This document shows positions 19,476 to 29,110 of a DNA stretch of 32,390 nt, one piece after another. This DNA comes from Gammaproteobacteria bacterium (lineage in GTDB: Bacteria; Pseudomonadota; Gammaproteobacteria; Steroidobacterales; UBA11654), in the NCBI GenBank assembly GCA_029941465.1, contig JAPYQN010000005.1:41330-73719 (forward strand), read 5' to 3'. How positions within the stretch are numbered: the first letter of the stretch is position 1; every line of letters begins with the position of its first letter. A model generated the notes under the pieces. It was given only the letters and a program-made list of their open reading frames with translations, was not told where the DNA came from and searched no databases. The position numbers were made by a program, and so were the translations under genes.

Positions 19476-20162
19476 ATGTCAAGTCAACCTGTGTCGTTTG
19501 AAGAATCGGTCCCTGATAATTTAAAGGGGTTGGTGTCTGACTGGTCGTCTGATGTCCAAACCTTCAAGGTTCGGTGGAGCAAGGCAATGATGTGGATCTT
19601 TTTGGTTAGTGACACCTTTATTTTTGGCTCATTTTTATCCGCCTACATGGCGGTTAGATTAACAACCACTGAACCTTGGCCAAACACCAGTGAGGTGTTT
19701 GCCCTACACGTTGGTGGTGCTGACATTCCATTACTTTTGATTGCAATCATGACTTTTATTCTTATCAGCAGCAGTGGCACCATGGCGATGGCGGTTACCT
19801 CTGGCTATAAAAAACAAAGGGTAAGAACCGGTGTTTTGATTTTACTCACCGCATTAGGTGGTGTTGCATTTGTGGGCATGCAAATGTTTGAGTGGAGCAA
19901 GCTAATCTTTGAAGAAGGCATTCGACCATGGGGCAATGATTTTGGAGCTGATCAATTTGGTGGGTTCTTTTTTATGATTACCGGATTTCATGGCTTGCAT
20001 GTCTCTATTGGGGTTATTTATTTAACAACCATTGCCGTTAGGGTGTTACAAGGCCGTTACGATCGGCTTGATGATTATCAAATTGTGGAAGTGGCTGGCC
20101 TTTATTGGCATTTTGTTGATTTGGTCTGGATCTTTATTTTTGCATTCTTTTATCTTTGGTGA
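19476..20162 (+). CDS. coxC: Cytochrome c oxidase subunit III (copy 2)
   Basis: FFFMITGFHGLHVSIGVIYL and GLYWHFVDLVWIFIFAFFYLW. Confidence 0.9.
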   Translation: MSSQPVSFEESVPDNLKGLVSDWSSDVQTFKVRWSKAMMWIFLVSDTFIFGSFLSAYMAVRLTTTEPWPNTSEVFALHVGGADIPLLLIAIMTFILISSSGTMAMAVTSGYKKQRVRTGVLILLTALGGVAFVGMQMFEWSKLIFEEGIRPWGNDFGADQFGGFFFMITGFHGLHVSIGVIYLTTIAVRVLQGRYDRLDDYQIVEVAGLYWHFVDLVWIFIFAFFYLW

Positions 20163-20536
20163 GCAATATGAACGAACAAGAAAAACATTTTAAACACCCT
20201 AGCTTTTATCCCGGGGATGCCCCTGAAACTGAACACCCTTTCAGTTTATATATAAGCGTTTGGATACTCTTATTTGTATTTAGTGGTTTTTCATACATGG
20301 TTGATTATATGAATGTCGAGGGTTACCTCAGGTGGTTCCTTGTGACTGTGTTTGCTTTTTTGAAAGCTGGCTTAGTGGTTGGTGTCTTTATGCATATGGC
20401 TTGGGAAAGGATGGCATTGTTATACGCAATAACTCTGCCGCCATTATTTTTGTTAGCCTTGGCTGGAATCCTTGCTGTGGATGGGTCGTTTATTTATTAT
20501 ATTAGAGATCTATTCATGTCCTTGACGCCGTCCTAA
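20156..20536 (+). CDS. Cytochrome c oxidase subunit IV (prokaryotic COX4/CyoD-like)
   Basis: 126 aa, 3 TM, FLKAGLVVGVFMHMAWER motif; follows subunit III. Confidence 0.8.
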   Translation: MVSNMNEQEKHFKHPSFYPGDAPETEHPFSLYISVWILLFVFSGFSYMVDYMNVEGYLRWFLVTVFAFLKAGLVVGVFMHMAWERMALLYAITLPPLFLLALAGILAVDGSFIYYIRDLFMSLTPS

Positions 20537-20553
20537 GGCAACCCAAAGACCTC

Positions 20554-21543
20554 GTGCCAAAAACCAAAACTATCTTAGCGCTAACAACCCTGCTTGCGTT
20601 CTGTGTGATAGTTTTTGGTGCTTATGTCAGGCTGACAGATGCAGGTCTTGGTTGCCCTGACTGGCCAGGTTGTTATGGTTTTATCGTTGTTCCTGATAGT
20701 GTTGAAGAGCTGTCTATCATTAAGGAATCATTTCCCAACCAAGTGGTTGAACCTGGAAAGGCTTGGCGAGAGATGCTACATCGCTATATAGCCAGCCTCT
20801 TGGGCTTGCTTATTTTAACTCTGTTTGCTTCAGAGCTTTTTAAAAAAAACAAACCAGCCTTTTCTGATAACTTTCCTTTAAAAATATCTTTGTTGTTATT
20901 ATTATTAGTAGTTTTTCAAGGCTTGTTGGGGATGTGGACCGTGACATTAAAAGTTCACCCCTTGGTGGTCTTGGCCCACTTGGTTGGTGGGCTATCAACA
21001 CTGTCATTATTGTTTATTTATTTAAAAAAAATTAGCTCCCCAGAAAAACTAACGGCCACTTTCACAGGCCTTTTATTTTTTGGGTTAACCTTATTAATAG
21101 CTCAAATTATGTTGGGGGGGTGGACAAGCACTAATTATGCTGCCTTGGGCTGTCCAGATCTTCCGCTGTGTTATGGACAGCTTTGGCCATCTAATATGGA
21201 TATAAAAGAAGGATTTTTAATGTGGCAATCTTTTGGAAAAAATTACGAGGGCGGACTGCTGTCACCCCCAGGAAGGACGGCCATTCATTTTTTTCACCGC
21301 TTAGGGGCTGTTGCTGTAACTCTAGGGCTTGGTGTTATAATTTTTAAATACTTTAAAAGCACTTCAACCAGAGTAAAAAACGCGTCACTAGTTTTGGCTG
21401 TAGCTTTGTTGTTTCAGCTCGTAATTGGAATAGTTATGGTGTGGTCGGGTATCGCTTTATCTTTGGCCACAGCTCATAATGCGTTTGCTGCTTTATTGCT
21501 GTTATCATTTTTAAACCTCGTATACACAATAAAACACAGATAA
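20554..21543 (+). CDS. ctaA: Haem A synthase, CtaA/Cox15 family
   Basis: GAYVRLTDAGLGCPDWPGCYG, HRYIASLLG, GCPDLPLCYGQLWP, HFFHRLGAVAV motifs; GTG start. Confidence 0.92.
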   Translation: MPKTKTILALTTLLAFCVIVFGAYVRLTDAGLGCPDWPGCYGFIVVPDSVEELSIIKESFPNQVVEPGKAWREMLHRYIASLLGLLILTLFASELFKKNKPAFSDNFPLKISLLLLLLVVFQGLLGMWTVTLKVHPLVVLAHLVGGLSTLSLLFIYLKKISSPEKLTATFTGLLFFGLTLLIAQIMLGGWTSTNYAALGCPDLPLCYGQLWPSNMDIKEGFLMWQSFGKNYEGGLLSPPGRTAIHFFHRLGAVAVTLGLGVIIFKYFKSTSTRVKNASLVLAVALLFQLVIGIVMVWSGIALSLATAHNAFAALLLLSFLNLVYTIKHR

Positions 21544-21561
21544 AGCTACAATAACTGTTCC

Positions 21562-23709
21562 ATGGAACCTGAGGATATTCTTGGCCAATTAAATGAGCCA
21601 CAAAGAGAGGCTGTAACCAGCGGCGCTAACCCAGTTATGGTTCTGGCTGGTGCTGGCAGTGGAAAAACCAGAGTGCTTGTTCATAGGATTGCTTGGTTAA
21701 TAGGTGTTGACAACATCTCTCCGTTCAATGTGTTTGCTGTCACTTTTACCAATAAAGCTGCCAATGAAATGCGAGAACGCATCAGTGAAATGTTGGGCCT
21801 AGAGACTCGCGGCATGTGGGTTGGAACCTTTCATGGTTTGGCTCATAAGTTTTTAAGGCTGCATTGTAAAGAGGCTGGGCTTGAGCAAGGTTTTCAGGTT
21901 TTGGATTCTGGCGACCAACATAGACAAATCAAAAAGATAATTAAAGAACGGCGTCTTGACGAATCATACTACCCACCCAAAGAGGTTCAGTGGTTTATTA
22001 ACAGCCAAAAAGATTTGGGCCTAAGGGCCAAACAAGTTAAAGAAGATGCAGGGAAGAAACAACATATCCAACTTTATAGGGATTATGAGAAAAGGTGTGC
22101 TCGCTCTGGTTTGGTTGATTTTGGCGAATTGTTGTTATGTTGTTATGAAACGCTTAGTAAAAACAACGACCTTTTAGCGCACTACCAACAACGCTTCAAA
22201 AATATTCTTGTCGATGAATTTCAAGACACCAATGAAATACAATACCAAATGATTAAGCTTTTATCTGGTGAGGATGGCGCTGCATTCGTGGTTGGGGATG
22301 ATGACCAATCCATTTATAGGTGGAGAGGCGCTAATTCTGCCAACATGTCAAGATTTCAAAAAGAGTTTGTCGACACGCGGGTTATTAAAATGGAGCAAAA
22401 CTATCGCTCTACCAAAACGATACTTGCTGCTGCTAATGCTGTTATTGCGAACAATGATGAGCGCCTTGAAAAAACCTTATGGACCTCTGCTGAGGAGGGA
22501 CCTCAAATTAAACTTGTTGCCAATCATGATGAATACGGGGAGGCACACAATATTATTGACACTATTCAAGCTAAATCCAAGTCAATTGGTTTAAACAATA
22601 TGGCGGTTCTTTATAGGTCTAACGCTCAGTCAAGGGTTATTGAGGAGGCGCTCTTACGGCAAGCTATTCCTTATCGGGTTTATGGGGGGTTTAGGTTTTT
22701 TGATAGGGCTGAGGTTAAAGACGCCCTAGCTTACTTGAGGCTAGCTGTTAATCAAAACGATGATTTAGCTTTTGAAAGAGCGTCAAGCATGCCGCCAAAA
22801 GGTTTGGGTGCAAAAACATTGAGCGATATACAGTCTTTTGCCCAAACAGAAGGGGTGTCACTTTTTGTGGGAGCCTCACAGTTATTGGAGCACTCATTAA
22901 TAAGTGGGCGCGCTAAAAATGCTGTTCGTGATTTTGTTGCTCAGCTTCAAAAAATAAAAAATGAGACTGAAAATAAGTCTCTTAAAGAACAGTTTGAGAC
23001 GGCAATACACTTATCAGGGTTAATCAACTTTCTTCAACAGAAAAAAAGCGAACAATCGGCCACAAAAATAGACAACGTTATGGAGTTAATCAATGCGGCC
23101 CATGGGTACCGCCCGCTGCTAGATGAGGATGAAATTACCCCTCTTGAGTCTTTTTTGTCACACGCTGCCCTTGAATCAGGTGACAATCAAGCCTCAGAGT
23201 GGCAAGACAGCGTTCAACTAATGACTATGCACTCTGCAAAAGGTTTGGAATTTCCTTTGGTTTTTATTGCGGGCATGGAGGATGGTTTGTTCCCTCATCA
23301 ACGCTCTCAAATCGAGGTTGGGGGTTTAGAAGAAGAGCGCCGCTTATGTTATGTGGCCATCACACGATCAATGAGAGAACTGTATATTAGTTATGCCAAC
23401 CAAAGGCTTATCCATGGGTTAACAAATTATAGTCGACCATCTCGCTTTCTTTACGAAATACCAGAAGAGCTTATTGATGAAGTATCTAATCAAGGGGTGC
23501 TGTCTGGCTCAACTAAAAAAAACCATAAGCGCTCTTCTAAAAATAAGTCTTCTTCCTTGTTGGGACAAAGAATACATCATCACGTTTTTGGAGAAGGTGT
23601 TGTTATAGCGATCGAGGGAGATGGGGACAACACAAGGGCCCAAATTAATTTTGAAACTGAGGGCACGAAATGGTTGGTTTTAAGTTATACAAAGCTAAAT
23701 TTGATGTAA
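21562..23709 (+). CDS. uvrD: DNA helicase II (UvrD)
   Basis: LNEPQREAV, GAGSGKTRVLVHRIAWL, VDEFQDTN, GDDDQSIYRWRGA, QNYRST, TMHSAKGLEF; tudor-like C-terminus GQRIHHHVFGEGVV as in E. coli UvrD. Confidence 0.96.
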   Translation: MEPEDILGQLNEPQREAVTSGANPVMVLAGAGSGKTRVLVHRIAWLIGVDNISPFNVFAVTFTNKAANEMRERISEMLGLETRGMWVGTFHGLAHKFLRLHCKEAGLEQGFQVLDSGDQHRQIKKIIKERRLDESYYPPKEVQWFINSQKDLGLRAKQVKEDAGKKQHIQLYRDYEKRCARSGLVDFGELLLCCYETLSKNNDLLAHYQQRFKNILVDEFQDTNEIQYQMIKLLSGEDGAAFVVGDDDQSIYRWRGANSANMSRFQKEFVDTRVIKMEQNYRSTKTILAAANAVIANNDERLEKTLWTSAEEGPQIKLVANHDEYGEAHNIIDTIQAKSKSIGLNNMAVLYRSNAQSRVIEEALLRQAIPYRVYGGFRFFDRAEVKDALAYLRLAVNQNDDLAFERASSMPPKGLGAKTLSDIQSFAQTEGVSLFVGASQLLEHSLISGRAKNAVRDFVAQLQKIKNETENKSLKEQFETAIHLSGLINFLQQKKSEQSATKIDNVMELINAAHGYRPLLDEDEITPLESFLSHAALESGDNQASEWQDSVQLMTMHSAKGLEFPLVFIAGMEDGLFPHQRSQIEVGGLEEERRLCYVAITRSMRELYISYANQRLIHGLTNYSRPSRFLYEIPEELIDEVSNQGVLSGSTKKNHKRSSKNKSSSLLGQRIHHHVFGEGVVIAIEGDGDNTRAQINFETEGTKWLVLSYTKLNLM

Positions 23710-23727
23710 AATAACAATTGAAGAATC

Positions 23728-25086
23728 ATGAACATTTTAATATTAGGCGCAGGGCAAGTAGGATCAACAACAGCTGCTCAGTTGACCAAAGAAGAGAATA
23801 ATAATGTTACGGTTGTTGATGTTGATCCTGAGAAACTTGATAAGCTTGCCAGCAAATCTGATCTAAGAGTTATTGAGGGAAATGCCTCATACCCTAAAAC
23901 CCTAATAGCTGCGGGCGCTGATAGTGCCGATATATTAATTGCTGTGACCAGCAGTGATGAGATTAATATAGTGGCCTGCCAAGTTGCCTCAACCTTATTT
24001 AACACACAAACCAAAATAGCCAGAATAAGGGCTGCTGCTTATACAGATAAGCCAGAACTGTTCTCTGAAAACGATATGCCTGTTGATTTTGCAATCAGTC
24101 CCGAGGACCTAATAACTGACTATATTGTAGAAGTAATTCAACACCCTGGCGCTTTTCAGGTGCTTGATTTTGCTGATGGCAAGATCAGGATGGTTGGTGT
24201 CAAAACTAAACAACAAGGCTTTTTGGTGGATAACCCCATTCGCTATCTACACGACCACCTTGGTAACGAAAAAGTAAGAATTGCGGCCATCTACAGAGAC
24301 GGTCAAATGATTGCTCCTGAGGGTGACACAATTATTAGAAGGGGTGACGAGGTCTATTTTATTGCGGCACCTGAAGATATTGACCACATGATTACTGAGT
24401 TCAGTCAAGATCAAGAAAAAGCCAGAAATATTGTTATTGCAGGCGGGGGGAGAATTGGGTTAAAGCTTGCGTCGAGGCTAGAAGACACTAACCATGTAAA
24501 GCTGATTGAAAAATCAACAGCCCGAGCAAAAACACTATCTGAAATACTAGAGTCGACAATTGTATTAAAGGGTGACTCTTCTGATGACGCTCTCCTTAAA
24601 GAAGAAAATATTGATAATAATGATGTGTTTGTAGCTACCACCAACTCAGAAGAAACCAACATTCTCTCAGCCATGGTTGCAAAAAAAATGGGGAGCAAAA
24701 AAGTAATGGCTCTTATCAATAAAGACTCCTTCTCTGGCCTAATGGAAACAGAAAGTATCGATATTGCGATCTCTGCTGAGCAAATCACTGTTAGCTCGTT
24801 GTTGTCACATATTAGAAAAGGCGATGTTGTAAAGGTTCATAGTTTAAAAAGAGGTGGTGCTGAAGCCCTTGAGGCTATTGCCCATGGTCATGAAAAGTCA
24901 AAAGTTGTTGGGAAGATGGTTGGTGATATTAATCTTCCTGAGGGTTCTTTTATCACCGCAATTGTTTCAAACCAAGGTGAAATCAAAACCGTACATCACA
25001 CAACATTTGTTGAGGCGGACGATCATGTGGTTGTTTTTATAGACAACAGGGATACTATTACAGAAATAGAAACAATTTTTGAATAA
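23728..25086 (+). CDS. trkA: Trk potassium uptake system peripheral protein TrkA
   Basis: Two RCK/TrkA-N domains: MNILILGAGQVGSTTAAQL and NIVIAGGGRIGLKLASRL. Confidence 0.96.
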   Translation: MNILILGAGQVGSTTAAQLTKEENNNVTVVDVDPEKLDKLASKSDLRVIEGNASYPKTLIAAGADSADILIAVTSSDEINIVACQVASTLFNTQTKIARIRAAAYTDKPELFSENDMPVDFAISPEDLITDYIVEVIQHPGAFQVLDFADGKIRMVGVKTKQQGFLVDNPIRYLHDHLGNEKVRIAAIYRDGQMIAPEGDTIIRRGDEVYFIAAPEDIDHMITEFSQDQEKARNIVIAGGGRIGLKLASRLEDTNHVKLIEKSTARAKTLSEILESTIVLKGDSSDDALLKEENIDNNDVFVATTNSEETNILSAMVAKKMGSKKVMALINKDSFSGLMETESIDIAISAEQITVSSLLSHIRKGDVVKVHSLKRGGAEALEAIAHGHEKSKVVGKMVGDINLPEGSFITAIVSNQGEIKTVHHTTFVEADDHVVVFIDNRDTITEIETIFE

Positions 25087-25098
25087 GCAGATAAAGCG

Positions 25099-26586
25099 TT
25101 GTTACGCCTATCTAAGAACATGACCTTAAAAAACTTTCAATCAGTACAAAAAACCTTGGGGTTATTATTAATGGTTTTTAGCTCATCAATGCTGTTGCCC
25201 TTTCTTGTGGCTGGCTTGTTTAACGATGTGTACACTGCTTCGTCTTTTTTAGCTTCATTTTTCTTAACTCTGCTTTCTGGGTTTATCATTTGGTACCCCA
25301 GCAGGAAGACAGCTGGCGAACTTCGCCTTCACGAAGGCTTTATGATTGTTTCTATGTTTTGGGTGATATTGGCTTTATTTGGGGCTATTCCTTTTTTAAT
25401 GTTGCCTGAGAGCACCCTCTCTTTAACTGACGCTATTTTTGAGTCTACCTCGGGGTTAACAACAACGGGAGCAACTGTCATCAACAACCTAGACTCGCTA
25501 CCGAAGGGGTTATTGTTTTATAGGGCGCAGCTTCAATGGCTTGGAGGTTTGGGGATTATTGTTTTAGCGGTTGCTGTTCTGCCTATGTTGGGGGTTGGTG
25601 GCATGCGCTTATACAAAGCGGAATCTGCCGCCTCAGTAAAAGAGTCAAAACTTACCCCAAGGCAAAAAGAAACTGCCAGATCCTTGGCAACTATTTATGT
25701 TGTGTTAACTGTTTTTTGCGCTTTAGGGTATTTGCTTGGAGGAATGTCCTTTTTTGATGCTGTTTGTCATGCCATGACGACTATCGCCATTGGTGGTTTT
25801 TCGACCCATGATGCTAATTTTGGTTTTTTTCAGGGCTCGTCTTTTATTTATTGGGTATCAAGCATTTTTATGTTGTTGGCTGGTATAAACTTTTCATTGC
25901 ATTTTTTTGCTTGGAAAAACAAAGCTCTAACAACCTATTTAGCAGATTCTGAGTTTAAGGCCTACATTGTTTTATTATTAACCGTGGTGTTTGTAGCTGG
26001 GGTTTCATTGTTGGTTAGCCAGGCTCAAAACCAATCGCCAGCCACCTTCACGGAGTTATTTTTTCAGGTGATCTCTATAGGAACAACAACTGGTTATACC
26101 ACATCGGGCTATGGTTATTGGCCAGTGTTGATCCCTTTTTTATTGCTTTTAGTAAGCTTTGTTGGTGGGTGCGTGGGCTCCACTGGTGGTGGCCTAAAAG
26201 TTGCTCGGTGTTTAATCCTTTTAAAACAAGGGTTAAGAGAGGCAAAACGACTAGTTCACCCTAGCGCTGAGATTGCCGTAAAAATAAACTCGAAAGCAGT
26301 GGATCAAAGAATTTTGGATTCTGTTTGGGGTTTTATGTCAGCCTATATCGTTATTTTGGTGGTGTTCATATTAATTCTTTTAGCTTGTGGCCTAGATGAA
26401 CTAACCGCCTTCTCTGCAGTCGCCGCTTCACTAAACAACCTTGGACCCGGTTTGGGTGAGGTCTTTGTAAACTACATGGATTTATCTTTGTTGCCTAAGT
26501 GGGTTTGTATCGCCGCAATGGTTTTGGGCAGGTTAGAAATTTTTGCATTGTTGGTGCTTTTTACCCCAACGTTCTGGCAAGACTAG
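25099..26586 (+). CDS. trkH: Trk potassium uptake protein TrkH/TrkG
   Basis: Selectivity-loop-like TSGLTTTGAT, AIGGFSTHD, FVGGCVGSTGGGLKVAR; start TTG 25099 or ATG 25120. Confidence 0.95.
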   Translation: MLRLSKNMTLKNFQSVQKTLGLLLMVFSSSMLLPFLVAGLFNDVYTASSFLASFFLTLLSGFIIWYPSRKTAGELRLHEGFMIVSMFWVILALFGAIPFLMLPESTLSLTDAIFESTSGLTTTGATVINNLDSLPKGLLFYRAQLQWLGGLGIIVLAVAVLPMLGVGGMRLYKAESAASVKESKLTPRQKETARSLATIYVVLTVFCALGYLLGGMSFFDAVCHAMTTIAIGGFSTHDANFGFFQGSSFIYWVSSIFMLLAGINFSLHFFAWKNKALTTYLADSEFKAYIVLLLTVVFVAGVSLLVSQAQNQSPATFTELFFQVISIGTTTGYTTSGYGYWPVLIPFLLLLVSFVGGCVGSTGGGLKVARCLILLKQGLREAKRLVHPSAEIAVKINSKAVDQRILDSVWGFMSAYIVILVVFILILLACGLDELTAFSAVAASLNNLGPGLGEVFVNYMDLSLLPKWVCIAAMVLGRLEIFALLVLFTPTFWQD

Positions 26587-26592
26587 TTATCC

Positions 26593-27105
26593 ATGGGTTT
26601 GTTTAAAAAGCTGTTACAGAGCTTTAACACCATTAATATTATTATCGGCAAGGCTGTCTCTTGGTTGGTCTTAATTATGGTGATTGTTGTTTTTAGCATT
26701 GTTGTCATGCGTTATGTTTTTTCTACCGGAAGGATTTGGGTGCAAGAGTTAGTGATTTGGATGCATGCCGCAGTTTTCTTGTTGTCAGCGGCCTACACAT
26801 TAAGCGAAGACTCGCATGTTCGTGTTGATGTTTTTTTTAGGCGGTGGAATCTTAAAACTCAAAGCCGCATTAATCTTATTGGTAGCGTGTTATGTTTGTG
26901 TCCCGTGTCTTTGTTTTTGGTGTTTGGCTCTCTGGACTATGTTGCCAGCTCTTGGGCAGTAAAGGAGGCCTCTAAAGACGCTGGGGGGCTTGTTTTTCCT
27001 TTTATATCTTTATTAAAAACAATAATCCCTGTGTGTGGATCAATGTTGTTTTTCCAGGCTTTGTTTATTGGTCATCGCTCAATTCAGGAAATTCGCAATG
27101 ATTGA
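26593..27105 (+). CDS. dctQ: TRAP transporter small permease (DctQ)
   Basis: 4-TM protein, RIWVQELVIWMHAAVFLLSAAYTLSEDSHVRVDVF. Confidence 0.9.
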   Translation: MGLFKKLLQSFNTINIIIGKAVSWLVLIMVIVVFSIVVMRYVFSTGRIWVQELVIWMHAAVFLLSAAYTLSEDSHVRVDVFFRRWNLKTQSRINLIGSVLCLCPVSLFLVFGSLDYVASSWAVKEASKDAGGLVFPFISLLKTIIPVCGSMLFFQALFIGHRSIQEIRND

Positions 27106-28468
27106 GTCTGTTCTTCTTTTTTTTACTGTAATTGTGTTTTTGCTAGCTGGTTATCCGGTTGCGTTCACCTTGGCTGGAGTGGCCTTATTGTTTGCTGGTA
27201 TTGGGTTAATTACGGGTAATTTTGAGCCTGGTTACCTTAATGCTCTCCCCAGCAGGTTGTTTGGAATTATGACAAACGAAACATTAATTGCTGTGCCGTT
27301 ATTTGTTTTTATGGGGGTCACTCTTGAAAAATCCAAAATTGCAGAAGATTTATTAGAAACATTAAGCTCATTATTTGGAACCTATAGGGGTGGCCTTGGT
27401 TTAGCAGTAATAATTGTGGGCATGTTGTTAGCAGCCAGCACTGGGATAGTTGGTGCCACTGTTGTCACTATGGGGCTTTTATCTCTTCCAACTATGTTAA
27501 AGCGTGGTTATTCTCCTGAGATTTCAACCGGTGTTATTGCGGCATCAGGAACCCTGGGTCAAATCATACCCCCCTCTATTGTTTTGGTGTTATTAGGAGA
27601 TGTGCTCTCTTCAGCTTACCAACAGTCCCAACTCCAATTAGGAATTTACTCGCCCAAAACCGTTTCTGTTGGTGACCTTTTTGCTGGAGCAATTATTCCT
27701 GGGTTAGTTTTGGTGGGGTTGTATATGGTGTATGTCGTTTTCATTTCTATTACAAAACCTGAAAGCATGCCTTCTGTTGAGCCTACCCTTAAATCGAAAA
27801 AGACATTATTCATTGATCTTGCTTTTGTTTTAGCGCCTCCTCTGTTTTTAATGGTCGCTGTTTTGGGATCAATTATAGGTGGGTTAGCAACCATTACTGA
27901 GGCTGCTGGGGTTGGTGCTGTGGGTGCTTTATTTTTAGCTGGAATAAAAAAACAACTGACTGTCAAGGTTTTAAGGGGTGTTTCACAAGAAACTGCCAAG
28001 CTCACCAGCATGGTGTTTTTAATTTTAATCGGGGCGTCAATTTTCTCGCTTGTTTTTAGGGGTTATGAGGGTGATGAGTTGGTTCGGTCTTATTTATCCT
28101 CTGTTCCCGGCGGGGTTGTTGGAACAATAGTTGCGGTGATGTTGGTAATGTTTATTTTGGGGTTTGTTCTTGATTTTATTGAGATTACTTTTGTGGTGGT
28201 GCCTATTGTTGCGCCGGTAATTCTAGCTCTAGGTGTTGACCCAATTTGGTTGGGAGTCTTGATAGCTGTCAACCTGCAAACGTCATTTTTAACGCCGCCC
28301 TTTGGTTTTGCTTTATTTTATTTAAGAGGGGTTGCTCCTGATTTTGTTGAAACAAAATCCATATATAAAGGCGTGCTTCCGTTTGTGTTAATTCAGTTGT
28401 TTGTGTTGTTTTTAATTGCCCTCTTTCCAGAGTTGGTAACCTGGTTGCCAAACAAAATATACGGTTAA
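27098..28468 (+). CDS. dctM: TRAP transporter large permease (DctM)
   Basis: GYPVAFTLAGVAL, LIAVPLFVFMG, GTLGQIIPPSIVLVLLGD, LQTSFLTPPFGFALFYLRGVAP; overlaps dctQ by 8 nt. Confidence 0.95.
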   Translation: MIESVLLFFTVIVFLLAGYPVAFTLAGVALLFAGIGLITGNFEPGYLNALPSRLFGIMTNETLIAVPLFVFMGVTLEKSKIAEDLLETLSSLFGTYRGGLGLAVIIVGMLLAASTGIVGATVVTMGLLSLPTMLKRGYSPEISTGVIAASGTLGQIIPPSIVLVLLGDVLSSAYQQSQLQLGIYSPKTVSVGDLFAGAIIPGLVLVGLYMVYVVFISITKPESMPSVEPTLKSKKTLFIDLAFVLAPPLFLMVAVLGSIIGGLATITEAAGVGAVGALFLAGIKKQLTVKVLRGVSQETAKLTSMVFLILIGASIFSLVFRGYEGDELVRSYLSSVPGGVVGTIVAVMLVMFILGFVLDFIEITFVVVPIVAPVILALGVDPIWLGVLIAVNLQTSFLTPPFGFALFYLRGVAPDFVETKSIYKGVLPFVLIQLFVLFLIALFPELVTWLPNKIYG

Positions 28469-29085
28469 CCGCCGTCGCCTCCGCCGCCGCCGTCGCCTCC
28501 GCCCATCATTGCCACGCCACCGTCACCACCAGAAGCAGAAGCAATTACAGAAAACAACGCCATTTGATCGATGCCATTACCACAAGCTGCTGTTATTTCA
28601 TCCTGGGTAAAATTTACTAATTCTGGGATTTCTATGCACTCCCCTGATGTTTGGCCCACCTCAAAAGTTTTTTTCTTAGAGATTAAATAAATTTTATTCT
28701 GTGCTATAGCCAACACGTATTGTGTGGAGTCATACCATTTTTTAAATTTTGTTTCATACAATAAAGAGCCTGTGTTACCACAAAGCTTACAGATGTGTCC
28801 CTTGTGGTTAAAAAAATAAATATCTCCATTGTGATATGCGGGAACTATCCAGCCTTTAATATCCTGGGTGCACCAAACCTCTTTGCCTGTGTGGGCATTT
28901 AATAATTGATGGGAGTTTTTTGTTTGCCAAGAATTCATGCTTTGGACCAATATATTGTTTCCACATGTGGTAATAATATAAGGGGTGTCTTCAACAGCTC
29001 TGCTCCAAACTGCCTCATTTGTGTCCATGTTATATCTGGCAACAGATTTTTTTTGGCCTAAAAATACTTCGTTTGATGCGCTCAT
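28465..29085 (-). CDS. PQQ-like beta-propeller repeat protein with Gly/Asp-rich C-terminal tail (…SASGGDGGVAMMGGGDGGGGGDGG)
   Basis: Repeats such as LLNAHTGKEVWCTQ…GDIYFFNHKGHICKLCGNTGSLLYET; no signal peptide; start ATG 29085 (MSASNEVF) preferred over track start 29139, which overlaps the amidase. Confidence 0.65.
   Translation of the reverse strand: MSASNEVFLGQKKSVARYNMDTNEAVWSRAVEDTPYIITTCGNNILVQSMNSWQTKNSHQLLNAHTGKEVWCTQDIKGWIVPAYHNGDIYFFNHKGHICKLCGNTGSLLYETKFKKWYDSTQYVLAIAQNKIYLISKKKTFEVGQTSGECIEIPELVNFTQDEITAACGNGIDQMALFSVIASASGGDGGVAMMGGGDGGGGGDGG
28471..28503 (-). repeat. 18-nt-period GC-rich direct repeat encoding GGDGG units
   Basis: GCCGTCGCCTCCGCC at 28471-28485 and 28489-28503, exact. 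Confidence 0.85.
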
Positions 29086-29110
29086 AATTATTCTTTTTTT
29101 TATGTTGCTG

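Noticed and set aside
21112-21120. G7 homopolymer in ctaA as a frameshift site
   Set aside because: Reading frame continues through it with conserved CtaA motifs downstream, so no disruption is apparent.
28469-28530. GC-rich repeat as CRISPR or transposon end
   Set aside because: Repeat is in frame and encodes Gly/Asp units; no regular unique spacers, no terminal inverted repeats or transposase.
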